This document shows positions 1 through 13,700 of a DNA stretch of 64,000 nt, piece by piece (the first letter of the stretch is position 1; each line of letters begins with the position of its first letter). A program made the translations under genes and the position numbers. Below the pieces are notes generated by a model that saw only the letters and a list, made by a program, of their open reading frames with translations, had not been told where the DNA came from and searched no databases. The stretch spans positions 5,154,824-5,218,823 of the forward strand of contig OZ007505.1 in NCBI GenBank assembly GCA_963931865.1, read 5' to 3'. Source of the stretch: Axinella damicornis (lineage: Eukaryota; Porifera; Demospongiae; Axinellida; Axinellidae).

Positions 1-90
1 ATGCATGTTTTCAGACATTGTGTATGCCACTGTAAAACTGTTTTAGAAAAGTTGTTAGTGTGTACAGTTGTGTGACTATCCCCTTCCCAG

Positions 91-2900
91 TAATAGTTCA
101 GCAACCTGTCGATGTACTTGTGTTCATTGATAACTGTGATACAATTCTGTTTGAAAAGAAGGAGGAATTCATAGCAATTGTGAAATCATTAGTGAGCAGG
201 GTACCCAACCTCAGAATACTCATTACAAGCCGTGAAAAAATGCTGGAAATGAAGACCATCGACGTTCCTCCCCTTCCTACTCCTGCAGCTGTACAACTTC
301 TTCAAGAAGGGACGAATATGGACCGATCTGTAGCCTTGCAAATCTGTGGACTCACTGGCAATTTGCCACAGGCTTTAGTTCTGGTACGTCCCCTTGTGAA
401 AGAGTATTACGATGGTAATCCTCAGACGTTATTAAAAGACCTGCAGGAAAGTCAACTCGGTCCATTGTGCTACACAGACCGTAATTACAATGTGTGCGCT
501 GCGTTTAGCCTTTCTTATAGCCATCTTTCACAGAAATGCCAACACATAGGGCAACTTTACTCCTACTTTCCTGGAGCATTTAGCAAAGCAGATGGTCATA
601 GAATTCTAAGCTATGTGGTGGATTCATCTGACATTGTTGAATGTGAAAAAATATTAATGTCCATTTCTTTAATGACACCCCAAATAGATTTCCAAATTGC
701 TCTGAAAGAAGGGCGGAAGTACCCTATTATTGTGCGAGAATACTTTCACGAGAAACTGCTCAAAAAACCTAGTCTTGTTAAGGATGTGGCTGGTTACTTC
801 TGTCTTGTTTATAGTGAAAATCTTGCCTCACTCTCCCAAATGTTTGAGAGTAATCCAGCGGAAACCACAATGAAACTGCTTGCTGATCAACACAACTATC
901 GGCACATGTTGAAGCTGATAAATCAACACCAAATTACTGTTGATACTGACATTTTTCGTTCACTGCTGAATAACATGGCCTCTTTGTCTAGGACTGGAGT
1001 GGGAGTTCTGTTTTCAAATGAAGATCTGAACAGTGTTCACAAGGATATCGTCACAGTTGCGCTGAACTCCAGTACACCTGATGTTGAACTGCGTCAAACA
1101 ATTCGTGCACTGTTGTCCAACTGGGATTATTTTGAGCCAAACCTACCCCAAACACTTCAGAATCTTCAACCATACTATCCTGAACTGGAACATGAAGTAT
1201 ACGCTGACTTTCTGGATAAAATGAGCAGTGCTCCGTTTCCATTCAAGATTGGCGGTGATTGGACTCTTCAGTACAACAGTTCAACAGGCGCTCGTTTCTA
1301 CTGCAGTGATACCATTTGGATGTCATGCTATCAGCATATGCTAGATTTTTTGCATCAGATTGGAGAAAATGAAACTCTGGACTATTTGCGGAAGAATTAT
1401 GCTGAAGTGACTCAAAAGCTGAATGCTTGCTCCACAACTCAGTGTTACAAAGACTTACTACAAGAGTACAAAAAGGACAATTTTACTGTATTTCTCATTG
1501 AACAGACATTCCAGTATTATACCTCCTCCAGGTCAACTGCTGTGACCAACATTATGCTCCTATTCGATAGATTCATTTACAACCATAAATACTGGGCTCG
1601 CTATCATTATAAGGCTGTTTTGGGAGAAGGAAAAGAAAAGAAGGAAAACGTACTCTGGGAAGAACTGCAGAGCTCCTTCACTTCTTTGCATGAGCAGGAT
1701 GTATATGATGAGGTGAATGTTCAGCACATAGTTAAGTTAATGTCACTGATACTTGACTTAAATCCCCATCATGACAAAGACGACGGTGATAACGATGATG
1801 ATGAAGCCTCGACTAGTACTGGTCCAGATGACGGTGGTAACATCCAAGACCCACTACACCAGGAAAATACCAACACTAATAGTGAAACTATAGTGAATCG
1901 ATTCGGTGACTATTTAGCCACTGCACATAATAACCCTTATGTTACAGAGAGTAGTTTCCACTCGGATATGTCAGCCTTTGAGATGAAAACAGAGCTTCCA
2001 GAGGAAGTAATTAGTGTGGAAGACAGAAAGCGGGCTCAGAAAAAATTGCGAGACACTTGTTTTGCACACAACTATGTTAATGTCCGCACTCCACCTCCTA
2101 ACAGCAGTGTCACAAATAGTTTCTGGTACCGCTTCCTCTGCTACAAACAATTTTGCTCATCCCTTGGTAGTGATGAAGTGATCACAAAACAGCAGGAATA
2201 CACTATGTACTCCATGCTATTGCGTAGTACAAACGACAGTAGCCGGATTAGTATCAATCAGAAGATACTAGAGTATCACAGAAATATGTTAGAAATAGAA
2301 CCATTTTCGTACATTCAGGCTCTATTTACTGCAGCTACGCTGCATCCTAGCCCAGGTGAATCACAAATGTATTGCTTTGAGGCAAGGAGAGTAATCCTAG
2401 TGCACCAAGCAAGCCCACATTGGAATCGAACTTTGTCTGCACATCTTTTGATGAAGTCTTCCTACTGTCGAATGGACACTTCAGATAACAATTTGTTTCT
2501 ACTTCTCTGGGACATTTTGAATGCCGGACAACTCATGTTGTTGGATCAGTACAGTCTCAATGCTGTACCACCACCAATGGCAGACCCACACACTGATCCT
2601 AGTAAGCCAATAAACAAGGAAGTCAAGTACGTAATGAAGAACGATGTGACTGAGGAGAGGATAACAGAGTACCTTCAGAGACGTGGAATTGCATGTAGTT
2701 CAGAACCACTGATGTCTGTGGTGCCCCAGCATCGTTGGGTAACAGTATTGGAAGATTTTTGCATCTATGCAGCTACAAAAATTTGCAGTCTCATAATAAT
2801 TCTAGTGTTCGTGTTTGTAACCTTTATGCTATTATGTAGCCCGTTGTTTGGACGTCAACAGGAGCACATGAGCCGCCGAAGGCGGCTCATGCGCTCCTGA
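91..2900 (+). CDS. NB-ARC (STAND ATPase) protein, C-terminal part, with membrane anchor
   Basis: One long open exon of 936 codons begins after a good acceptor (ccccttcccag, ending at 90) and lacks a first codon base, so the 5' exons and the P-loop lie upstream of the window. Visible NB-ARC motifs in order: Walker B (VLVFIDNCD), the sensor/RNBS-B strand (LRILITSRE), a GLPL-like motif (GLTGNLPQA), and a winged-helix segment (LSYSHLSQK ... YFPGAFSKAD). The following roughly 650 residues have no repeat I recognise; an acidic Asp-rich stretch is encoded near 1775-1805. A hydrophobic segment (near 2760-2840, IIILVFVFVTFMLL) precedes a short Arg-rich tail, so the protein is probably tail-anchored. 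NB-ARC proteins are nucleotide-driven switches in immunity and cell death; the role here is inferred from the domain only. The stop codon lies inside a strong palindrome. Confidence 0.8.
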
Positions 2901-2904
2901 CGTC
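2851..2904. repeat. Near-perfect inverted repeat across the NB-ARC stop codon
   Basis: Two arms of 27 and 24 nt (2851-2877 and 2881-2904) pair around a 3-nt loop with one mismatch and one 3-nt bulge; both ends read GACGTC. The left arm and most of the right arm are coding, giving the RRRR-containing C-terminus, and the TGA stop (2898-2900) lies in the right arm. It could be a transcription-end hairpin or a tiny foldback insertion. Confidence 0.85.
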
Positions 2905-2943
2905 AATGAAAGGATGAAGTTTGTTGGTAGGAAGTCCGCTGCA

Positions 2944-3211
2944 TATTATCTCCACTATTTGCATAAATCTTGTATTTTCTCTGATATTATCTCCACTATT
3001 TGCATAAATCTTGTATTTTCTCTGATATTATCTCCACTATTTGCATAAATCTTGTATTTTCTCTGATATTATCTCCACTATTTTGCATAAATCTTGTATT
3101 TTCTCTGATATTATCTCCACTATTTGCATATTTTCTCTGATATTATCTCCACTATTTGCATAAATCTTGTATTTTCTCTGATATTATCTGCATAAATCTT
3201 GTATTTTCTCT
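2944..3211. repeat. AT-rich minisatellite, about 41-bp unit
   Basis: About six tandem copies of a 41-bp unit beginning TATTATCTCCACTATTTGCA, with a few truncated copies, lie directly downstream of the NB-ARC gene in its presumed 3' region. Confidence 0.9.
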
Positions 3212-4664
3212 GATTTGCTGTTGTACAGCTGTAATAGTCTAATTCTATAATATATTATTTGTCATAAGCACCTTACATACATTTTCATGCATGTAGGGGA
3301 CTTGGTCCTCATGTAACGTGTGTTAATTCGAATGAGCTGCCCTAGCTTGCATGCATGATCAGGCAGCGAGTTGCAACTGGTTGCAACGCGGCTACCAGGA
3401 GTATGGTTGCCCCTCGTAAGACTACAAGAATATTGTTGTCTCTCCAGTAGGGCTATATAGTTTCATAATATAGTTTATTTCTGAGTACTAAAATGAAATT
3501 AAATTGTGCCTTACTTTTTTCAAAACATCACCTACTAAAGGTCAAGCAGTACTGCAGCCTCTGCAAACAAGACCAAACTTAATTTGTCAAGGTTCAGGGA
3601 TTCTCTGCAGAGCTGACCCCAGTGAGCTGCAGCCCAAGGGTGAGCTGAACCATGCAGGCCCATTTCTCCTATGGCTTGGGAAACAGCCCACTGTACTTAT
3701 GTAATTCAAGTCATGCATGTGCAGTGTTCAAATTCCTATCCAAGACTACCAGTGGGCCTAGCAGCTAGAGCATGTCAATATACAGTGGTGGGTCAAGAAA
3801 CACCTCCAAGAGTGTAAGGAGTGCTCGTGTATACCGGAGATACCCGCACCATCCCAGACAATCCTTGGATGTCTACCATACACCACCGCCTGTGTCTGAG
3901 TACATCCCCATACACCTCCCAGACCATATTATATGCATCCCGGACAATCCTTGGATGTCCACCCGTGACTCAGTATCCCCGTACACAGGAGACACCCATG
4001 CACCAGACCACCCTGCATGTTCTGAGTTTAAACTGCACACAGATGTAACATCATGCACGGCAATTGCATTTTATCATATGTCATTCTTGTTCCCAGACCC
4101 CATGAGTGGCGTCTGGGAACGAGACTACATTCAAGCATGTAGTGTAGTGCATGTGACTTATGATTTTCCAGCAGGTGAGAATGGTACTAATTTCCTGCTA
4201 ATGGAAGAAACTTTGCTACAGGTTCTACAATTGAAGTCAAGCGGAAGTTGTTCGAACAAACATCTACGTACATTTACGTATACATTACGACAATCAACTA
4301 CATGTAGCCAAATACACAATTTCAACACAATGGGCATATAACTCCAATACTGCATGTATAATGCATGATGCAATCACTTTTTATAGCTGTCATGACACTG
4401 TGCCAAGTTTCAGGCAGCAGAATTTAGAATTTGAACTTGTTTGCCATGTAGGCCACTCTCCTACGGCCTGGGAAAGAGGCTAGCTCCACCCTGTGACTGT
4501 TGCTAATGCATAGTCCATCTTCGATACGCTATGTACAACATTATACTCACCAATCAATCGTTAATATCTAAATTGCCAGAACAGGCCTTATGAACATCTA
4601 TAGATCCAATAGATTGTATAAAAACTGGTGACTAAACATTACTGCATGGATCGCTGAATGATTT
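3212..4664. other. Intergenic DNA between convergent genes
   Basis: No convincing exon on either strand. Short ORFs near 3500-4340 are shadows. A 19-bp phrase (cagacaatccttggatgtc) occurs twice near 3857 and 3942, and a degenerate copy of the TAGTCTCG palindrome lies at about 4086-4129. Confidence 0.5.
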
Positions 4665-7600
4665 TCAATGATACTCTGGTATAGCTTGACCAGTTAATAG
4701 CTTGTACATTAGCAATGGCATAGTCCGGATATGTAGCTAAAAGGAGAGACGAAACAAAATTTTATCACGCAATAATAATTATGCCCCAAGTGTGCCCACT
4801 TGATCAGAAAATGATTTTACACATGTACTCTACTGCATGATTATGTCTAACACTCTGCATGCAGAAAAGTGATCAGTAACCAAATTATGTCTTCCTACAG
4901 TGGCAAAGTACAAGTAAACTACTCCATATTAATTTCCTCCTAGGTATCTTTAACCCATCCCACATCAATGTTTCATTGCTTGAAGTGTATGCACCTACTG
5001 CATGTACTGTATAGGTGGGAATGGGTTTAATTTTTATCTAAAGGTGAAATGTGTAGTGCTGGACCACCCAATAACTTACATCTCCCACGGTCGTCGACAG
5101 CAAGTACACAGTGTCATCATGTCCTAGCCCAACAGTGCTTGTGCCATTGATCTCTATTATCCGATGCCCCACACGAATACCGCTGTGCTCTGCTATGGAC
5201 CCTCGCTGCAATGAGCATATCTATTGTGAAAATCGAGCAAAAGTGTGATCGGCCATTTAGTTCATGAGGCACAAAAATCCTTATCTAAAATCAGTCACAT
5301 TTGGCCTCAAACCATGGTTGTTTCTCTCCCAAAGAGGAGGTGGGGAGGGGGAGCAGGATGGAGGGGCAAGTAGAGTTTGTGTAGGTTGAGGGAAGGGCCA
5401 GAGGCTGCATGCACTTACCACTCCGTCCTGCACACTGAATCCCAGCTGGTACTTGAGGTCTGGGCGCACAATGTTCAGGTCCACCACTGCCGGACATGAG
5501 CACACTACCATCTTCACCACATTCCTGATGCGACACCTCTGGAGGGAATATGTAACCGGAGTCAAACTTGAGTATAAAATTCTTCTTCAATTCACGATCG
5601 GTACGATTTTCTATTGTACATGCAAGACAATCAACTGGGCATACTTGTGCTGTTCCAGATAACATTGTAGTCTCGTTCCAGATAACATTGTAGTCTCATT
5701 CCTGGATCCCTTTTGATTTGGGGATCTGGTACCTTATAAGAATGTTGTACCCAACTACATAACTGCTGATTTGAGCTCCAGGTTGCCAAGCACAATTGAA
5801 TTAACCCTTGACATCACACTGCATCAAACTTCCTACCATAGGGTGCATTAACCCTTGACCTCACACTGTATCAAACCTACCTACCATAGGGTGCATTAAC
5901 ACTTGACATCACACTGTATCAAACCTTCCTACCATAGGGTGCTTTTCTGATGTTTTCCTAACACCCTTCCCTTGCCACCTACTCAAAAAGAACTATTATG
6001 TGCACTGATAGCCAACTTGTGATGTGATGTAATGGAGTAGCATTTATTTCAAAGGGATTTTACTTATTACCACATGACAGCTATACTTCCAACACCCCCC
6101 CCCCCCTTTGAAAGACACCCAAGAACTATTACGTACTGTAGGCAAGGCAACTCATGCCTCCCCCTTGAAAAATGAAACACTGCACAGCAATGGTTCACGT
6201 GACCACAGCACATCTTATGTGAGCCCATTCACTTACCCTGATCTGCTCGATGCAAGCCTTCTGAGGCATTCCCACCAGGCTCACACCATTCACCGAGATG
6301 ATGTGGTCCCCCACGTTCAGCAGCCCACTCCTCGCAGCCGCTCCCGTCTTGCTCATGTGTGCTATCACGCAGGTGGGAATGGCCGACCCATAGCCTGACT
6401 CCATTACCATAATGCCCATCATCTCGCCCTTATGCTTGGCCAGTGTGAGCTGCAAGTGCAGACATAAAATGTACAATGGCAGTGATCAGTTGAGAGATTC
6501 CAAATGCAACCACCTCACTCCGGAGAGGGACAGTACAAAACCTGGACTCTGGACTCTGGACTGCACGGGGAGAGCCTTATTTGGCCTGGGGACCATGTAT
6601 GGAAGTACCTACCCTAGGTATCTAATGGACAGTATAGCCACCAGGTAAAGATGTGGCCAGCCACTGCATTAGTGCTGTAGCTACCTTTAAGAGTTCACCA
6701 TTATCGAGTCCAGGGTCCCACACACATACAAAATGTAAGTGGCAGAAAGCCAGCCACATAGTGTCACACCTACAGTACAGATCTAAATATGTGTCTCTTA
6801 TCCAGGTCTAGGGTCTAGTCCGGAGTCCAGGTATTGTGCCGTTCCCTCCAGAGAATCCCGCAAGTAAGAGGCAAACAAATGGACAAACAGATAGATGCAA
6901 TAGACCAGGAGCTTATGAGACAGAAGTACCTTCTTAGTCTTGTCCCGGTCGGTGAAGGACTCCACCTCAACCTGTGGCCGTGACTGGGCATTGAGGATGT
7001 GGGCATACTCGGCCTCCTCCAAGTCCTCCTCTGTGATACCATTGGCCTTCAGGAACTCCTTGTAGGCAGCGCTGAATGCCTGACCGATCACCAGGGCAAC
7101 ACATCGTGCCTACAGGAGAGCACACAGATCAGTCTCATTCCCAGAGTACTACCCAATGTGCAGGTGGTCCGATGATAGCCTTGTACCCAGGTCTTCTCAC
7201 CAAGCGTTTATTGCTTGCATTACCCAGGCCTTCTCACCCCAGTGTGTGCAGCTGGCATTACCTCGGCCTTCTCACCCCAGTGTGTGCAGCTGGCATTACC
7301 CAGACCTGCCCTAACGTTTGTCACTTGCAGTATTGCAAGTGACAAACGCTGGGATGAGAAGCTCTGGGTACCAGGCTAGTCCAATCACTCCCCTCAGATT
7401 TCAGAGATACATGTAGCTGACTGTTAGGCGAGAACAGGGGACCATGAAGTGCAGCACTAATAATTCAAAGACCATTCATTAGCCACTTACATCTGGAGCC
7501 TCCAGTATGTGGCAGGTCAGCCTGGGTATGTGGCCCTCTCCTCTTTCACTAGAGTCCGTTGAGGAGGAGGAGGGGGAAGGGGTGGGGGTAATGGGCACCT

Positions 7601-7728
7601 TGTGCGCCATGATGACCAGAACATTGTTGATGTCAGCAACATAGGTGATGGTATGTAGTGGATGGTCCATCAGGTCCACCTGATATGTATATTCGTGTAT
7701 GTGTGTGCGTGTGTGTGTATGTGTGTGT

Positions 7729-7760
<32 letters not shown>

Positions 7761-10700
7761 TGTATGTGTATTTGTGTGTATGTGTGTGTGTTGTGTGTGC
7801 GTGTGTGTTTGTGTATGTATTTGTGTGTGTGTGTGTGTGTGCGTGTGTGTTGTATGTGTATTTGTGTGTGCGTGTTGTATGTGTATTTGTGTGTGCGTGT
7901 GTGGGTGTGTGCACGCATGTGTGCGTGTGCATGCGTGTGTGCATGTGTGCATGTGTGTATGTGTGTGTGTGCATGTGTGTGGGGGAGGGTGTGTGGGGGG
8001 AGGGTGTGTGTGGGGGAGGGGGTGTGTGGGGGAGGGGGTGTGTGGGGGAGGGGGTGTGTGGGGGAGGGGGTGTGTGGTGGGATTGGGTGAGCATTATGAA
8101 TGACTGTGAACAGCGTAGGGAGTGAGAGTTCATCACATGAATCACTGTTGGTAACTGTACAGTAAGGTAAGTCCAGAACTAGCCTCATTCCAAGGCATTC
8201 CATCGCTTGCAGTATGGAGGATGTGTGGGGATGGGAATGGGCAGGGATGGAGGCTAGTGGATAACCACACAGCACATACACCACCACAGAGCCTAGGTCT
8301 AGCTTGCCCTCCCTCCTCCCCAACCTCCTTACATCGGACTGGCTGTCAGCAATCTTGATGCTTCTGGTGGAGATCTTGAGTTTCACTGAAAACCGAGGTG
8401 AGCTCTCATTATCAGGGTCCTGGGAGTGGGACAACAGATCACATATAAGACCTCTATGCTGGTTGTCACACAGCTCTACACCTTCAAGTTTCTCAACTCC
8501 TGTTTCATGCCACAATTCCTGTACACAGCTATCAATACGATACCTAGCCTTGATCCAGATTGGCTTGCAAAGGATATCTGTCCTCCTCTCACCCTCCCTC
8601 ACCTACACACTCTCCTCTCAAATCCACCCTCTTCCCTCAACTTCACCTGAATTCCCTACCCATCCCCTCTCAGGCCACCCTCCCCTCTCACCCATGACCC
8701 ACCCCTCTCACCCATGACCCTCCCCTCTCAGGCCACCCTCCCCTCTCACCCATGACCTACCCCAACCTAGTATCCACACAACATGATTCCAATGATCTTT
8801 TGTACTACACCTACATACATACGTCTTCCCTAGCCTCGTTCCCAGGCTCCCCCTGCATAGCGACATTGCCATGCAGGGGGAGCCTGGGAATGAGGCTAGG
8901 TCTTCCCAACTTTGCCGTGTGTACTGCCACACACATCAGACAAACGCAGTGCAGTCTGGGACTGAACTCAAGGCTGCATATACACGATAAGAAACTGCAC
9001 ACACATAATCAATCTACAAGACTAGCCAGTTCTACGTTTCATTATAACCTTGATGAGTTTGACGGCCTGCTGTGCCTGGAATGTACGTGCCATCTTGGCT
9101 CCTCCACTCATAGCCAGGAAGATGGGCGTGGAGCCCAGGTACTGGATACACATATATCACATGACACACATATGGGGATAAGATGATGGTATGTCCAACA
9201 ACTTGCGTTCATCCAGGAATGGCCAGTAGTATCAGTCACTCTTCACTTTACATATTACACTACATACATGCCAACTGAAAGAGGACAGCAGTCGAAATCA
9301 TTTTGGTTTACTGCTGGGCTCATACAAAGCACCAGCAACTTAGCTGGTCCTAAGATTGCTTTATGTTTGGATAAACGGAATGGTGTACCAGCCAAGCACA
9401 GGTATAAGACCCATTCAAAGTGTTGCAAAAGAGCGGCCACCCTCCACTTTTGGCTCAGTTTGTTATGTAGGTCAAAGTTTACTCTAATGAGTGCCCACCA
9501 GTCTCGTGAGATGGTGTCTGGAGTATGTGCTGGTTTGACGGTGCTGAAACAGTGGAAAACACAAATGACGTAGTTGTCGTCTAGCCTCTCATTTTGCCGT
9601 TGACTGTCAGCCTGAGGGCTACAGTAGAAACCAGCTTTTTCATTGTTGTCAGGTGCATATCTACAGACTATTCAAAAACCGCCCAAGTGTAGCGACTGTG
9701 CTTCAGAGACTACTCTGGCATCTCTCGATTTACGTAGCGGAGTAGCCACAGTAGTCTCGGCCCCAGACCCAAACAAGGACCACTTCCAGTATCACGCACG
9801 TGATAATGGACGCGGTCCGCGCTGGGCTTGGATTGGATCTGTGGCCGATACTATAGCCACAGCTGTTGTGGAGAATGGCAGATGCTAGCCACAAACATGG
9901 GCACTCTTTCATACGTACAAGAATGCGGAAATACTTCAGTGACCTACCTCTGCAGAATACTCCACACCACTGATGAGCTCGTCCAGTGTGTGGGATGGGG
10001 AGGCCAGCTGGTAGAGAAATATAACAGGATTTGGGGGACGCTGCACGCCAGCAATTGCTACCACATAAAATGTGCCATGCATACAATCATGAGACTGTGG
10101 AAGTACTTCAGTTACAGCCATAAGTGTATTCTCACAGCAACTATAAATGAGCCATGATGATGGTATCCAAAGTCACACTAACTGTATAGTCCTAGTGCAA
10201 AGCCTAGTTGATACTGTGTCAGGACAATACCATACAGCCATGGTTGAGTTATATAGCACGTGCAGATGAGAGCCAGCGTTTGTAGCACATTGATGCTTGT
10301 TTGAATCTGTGGTCAGTAGACCTGCATCGTTACAACTAACTTGAATACATGATGAACTCAAGTCCAATTAATGCCTACCGCCTGCTCCTGTTTCCCAGGG
10401 GATGAGGGACTGACGGGTACTCCTGGATGCTTGGACACCTCATCTCCTCCTTTGATCAGACCAGTCAGAGGGGGAGGGCTTTTTGTACGATGGGTGGCTG
10501 TTGGTGTGTCTGAGTGTGTGAAGAGAAAGTTTACAAAGTGTAACATGTACACAAGAATAGCTGCACACACATAAGCTGAGAGTCGTGGACCCCTTCATCT
10601 ACTGACTTTGAGATCACAGTGAGAGAGCCCCACATGACCCAAAGGTCTCCTGATATATGATGCCCTAAGGAGGTTGGAGGCTGCCTCAAGGAGGCTGAGC

Positions 10701-13700
10701 TAAGTAGGCTGTCCTAAGGAGAGTGTCCTACGGAGAGTGACTGTCCGAAGGAGCTGTCCTAAGGGGGGCTGCGTTAAGGAGGCTGTCATAAGGAGGCTGT
10801 CCTTTCTACATCAGATACCTTGCTACATGGAGGAAGTCTGCTTGACACAGTGCCATCAGCTAATGATGCAGCTGATTATACACACTCGTAGTCTCAGTCC
10901 CAGACCAGTATTGTCCCAGCATGGATACGGTACTGGAAGCAACAAACGTCCTAAACATTCTTGCTCAATCTGATTTTAACGTGTGTGTGTGTGTGTGTGA
11001 CAGATGTGGGATGTTTGTGGGGGCGACCTTCGTACTTCAATTTACTGAACCTTGAACTCTGTGAAGAATGTTGGAGAACATTCAGCTTAGGGTGGAACAG
11101 CTGGGGCTACAATGGGGGAGCAGCAGTCAAAGCGGACGCAATCGGGGAGCAGCAGTTGAAGTGGGCGCAATCGGGAACAGCAGTTGAAGCAATCAGGGAG
11201 CAGCAGGTGAAGTGGAAGCAATCGGGGAGCAGCAGCTGAAGCGGACACAAGCGGCACTGAAGGGGACGCAATCGGGGAGCAGCAGCTCTGCGTAGATAGC
11301 TGTCCGGCGCCCGATTACTCACATAGGCGAAGGAGGGCCAAGTAGCTGAGCGAGTGAAGCTACTTGTAATTATTAAACTATGTTACCCAAACAGTGACTG
11401 GCTTGAAGCAGAATAAGATAGGATGCATAAATTATTGTAACATTGGTCTGGTCTGGGAATGAGATCAGCACACATGGCATACCACACCCACCCACCTGCA
11501 GCAGTCGCACCCTCATTTCTCTGGGGTTCGACTTCATCTGCAAAGCGAACCCTCTTCCCTGCCCTCTGCTTCGAATTCTGTTGCAGTTGCTCCACCTGAA
11601 GCTCGCTGTCCGAGGGACTAAAATCTGAGTCCAACAGAATCTCGCTAAACTCTTCCAGATTGCGATCGTCAAGATTGGGTGAATCGTACCTGGTGGTGGG
11701 GCTTGGTAGCTGTGCATCTACTGGAGACGGAGGGTGCTCCGAAGACACAGAACCCCCCTCTGCGCAAACGCCACCATTGCTGTTTTGTTGCAGAGTTTTT
11801 GTATCCTCCTGGCTGCCGCCTTCTGACCCACGCTGCAAGGATATCCCAGCGGACTTAAGGAGAGCTGATTTCAGACCTTTCTTCTTCTCAGCTGCGTTCC
11901 GTTCTGCTACTTCAGCTTCTTTCAGTACGGTCACCTCCTCCTCCCAGCTGAGGGAGTTCATGGGAGATACAGTCTTATGCAGCTGCTGTGGGGACACCAC
12001 TGTACTGTAGACATTGTCAGAGTCTTTCACCTCACTGCCATCCTCGGATGCTTTTCGCTCTCTATTGCCCAAGAGGTTTCCAACTTCCTCTGTTTGTGGT
12101 TTCCTTCGGTTCTCAGTCTCACCATCTTTATGACTACTTTCAGAGGCTTCTGTGATTTCAGAATGCGTAGGTTCATGTTCTGACAGCTGAGGGTCTGTGG
12201 GCTGCTTAGGATCCGTTGGTGGACTCTCTGACAGCTGAGGATCTGTGGGTTGATTCCCTGGCTGCTGAGGATCTGCGGGTTGATTGACTGACTGCTGATC
12301 TGTGGGTTGTTTCTGTGACTGCTGATCTACGGGTTGATTCTCTGACTGCTGATCTGCGGGTTGATTCTTTGACTGCTGAAGATTTGCAGGTTGATTCTCT
12401 GACTGCTGATCTGCAGGTTGATTCTCTGACTGCTGATCTGCAGGTTGATTCTCTGACTGCTGATCTGCGGGTTGATTCTTTGACTGCTGAAGATTTGCAG
12501 GTTGATTCCCTGGCTGCTGAGGATCTGTGGGTTGATTCTCAAACCGCTGTGAATCCGCCAGTTGACTCTCTGAAGGTAACAGATCTGTGGGTCGAGTCAG
12601 ACTCTCTGAACCTGTGGCGTTGATTCCTGAACCTTGAGAAGGAGAATGTGTAGGCCGTGTGACTTGACTATCTACTTCAATCTCTATACTGCGATTGGAG
12701 TCTTGGTCTTCAGCATTACCGCTGGTTTGGGTGGTATCTTCACGTGCATGTAGGTTGGTATCTGTTACTGTGGATGATGGTGGCAATGCCGTTTCTGGCT
12801 GCGAGTCTCTCACTAGATTGGTCTCGGTGGAATTTCCACTATCTGTGCTCTGAGTGGCTTGTTTGGATGTGGCTGGAGGAGGGTCTGGTGTGTCTGCTCC
12901 TCCAGGTGCTTCTTGCTGGTTCTCCAGAGTAACATCCGTCTAGGAAATGAGAATTGAAGAACCAGTGTTGTATGGCAATGAGGTAGTCTCGGAACCAGAC
13001 TCCCAACCCAATGGGAGTCTGGTACCGAGACTAGGGAATGAGGCTACAATACTGCAGACATATATATCAGAAGCCTTACAGTAATTACATGTTATTGGCT
13101 TCAGAGGATCTAAATCCAATAAAGTCAGAGTAGTGTCTTTTCCCTTTTAGGAAAGGAAACTCAAGCCTGACTGATCTTTTCAACTGGATCCTTGAGTTTG
13201 AAAGGGGAAGAGGTAGTCTCGGTACCAGACCTCACATGAGGGTCTTGTACCAAGACTAGGGAAGAGGCTACTCTGATGGGGGTGCTCGGCTGAGAAGCCG
13301 TCCCTTTGCTCTCCCCTTCTGCTGCATTGTGAGCAACATAAGCTGGGCGGAGGCCTGGCAGCAAGGCTTCTCTTTCCCTGCCACCAGTTCTTGATCACTT
13401 GTGGTATGGCAAAAATGGCTAGAGAAGAGCAGTGGTAATGTTAGCCTCGTACCCAGGCCCCGACCGCAGCCTGGGTACGAGGCTATGGTAATGTCTACCC
13501 TACGTACGGTAGGAGCGAAGTTAGCTATAATTATGGGCACCAAGCTGTACTTTACACCATCTAGTGACAATCTCTAGTCATCAAGCCTAGCCTTGTCCCT
13601 AACCAAGTTGCCCTCCACTCCTCATCCCCCCTCCACCTCTCCCTCTCCCTCCCCCCTCTCTCCCCCCTCTCCCACTCAATCCTTAGCATATCAGAATCAT

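Noticed and set aside
7479..8602. Several overlapping His/Thr- or Cys/Val-rich ORFs on both strands
   Set aside because: Translations of the TG/CA microsatellite; only the segment 7491-7679 on the minus strand is a real exon (Mint PTB).
12315..12623. Plus-strand ORF of Asp/Leu/Ser repeats (TADLQVDSL type)
   Set aside because: Antisense shadow of the Gln/Asn/Pro repeat in Mint exon 2.
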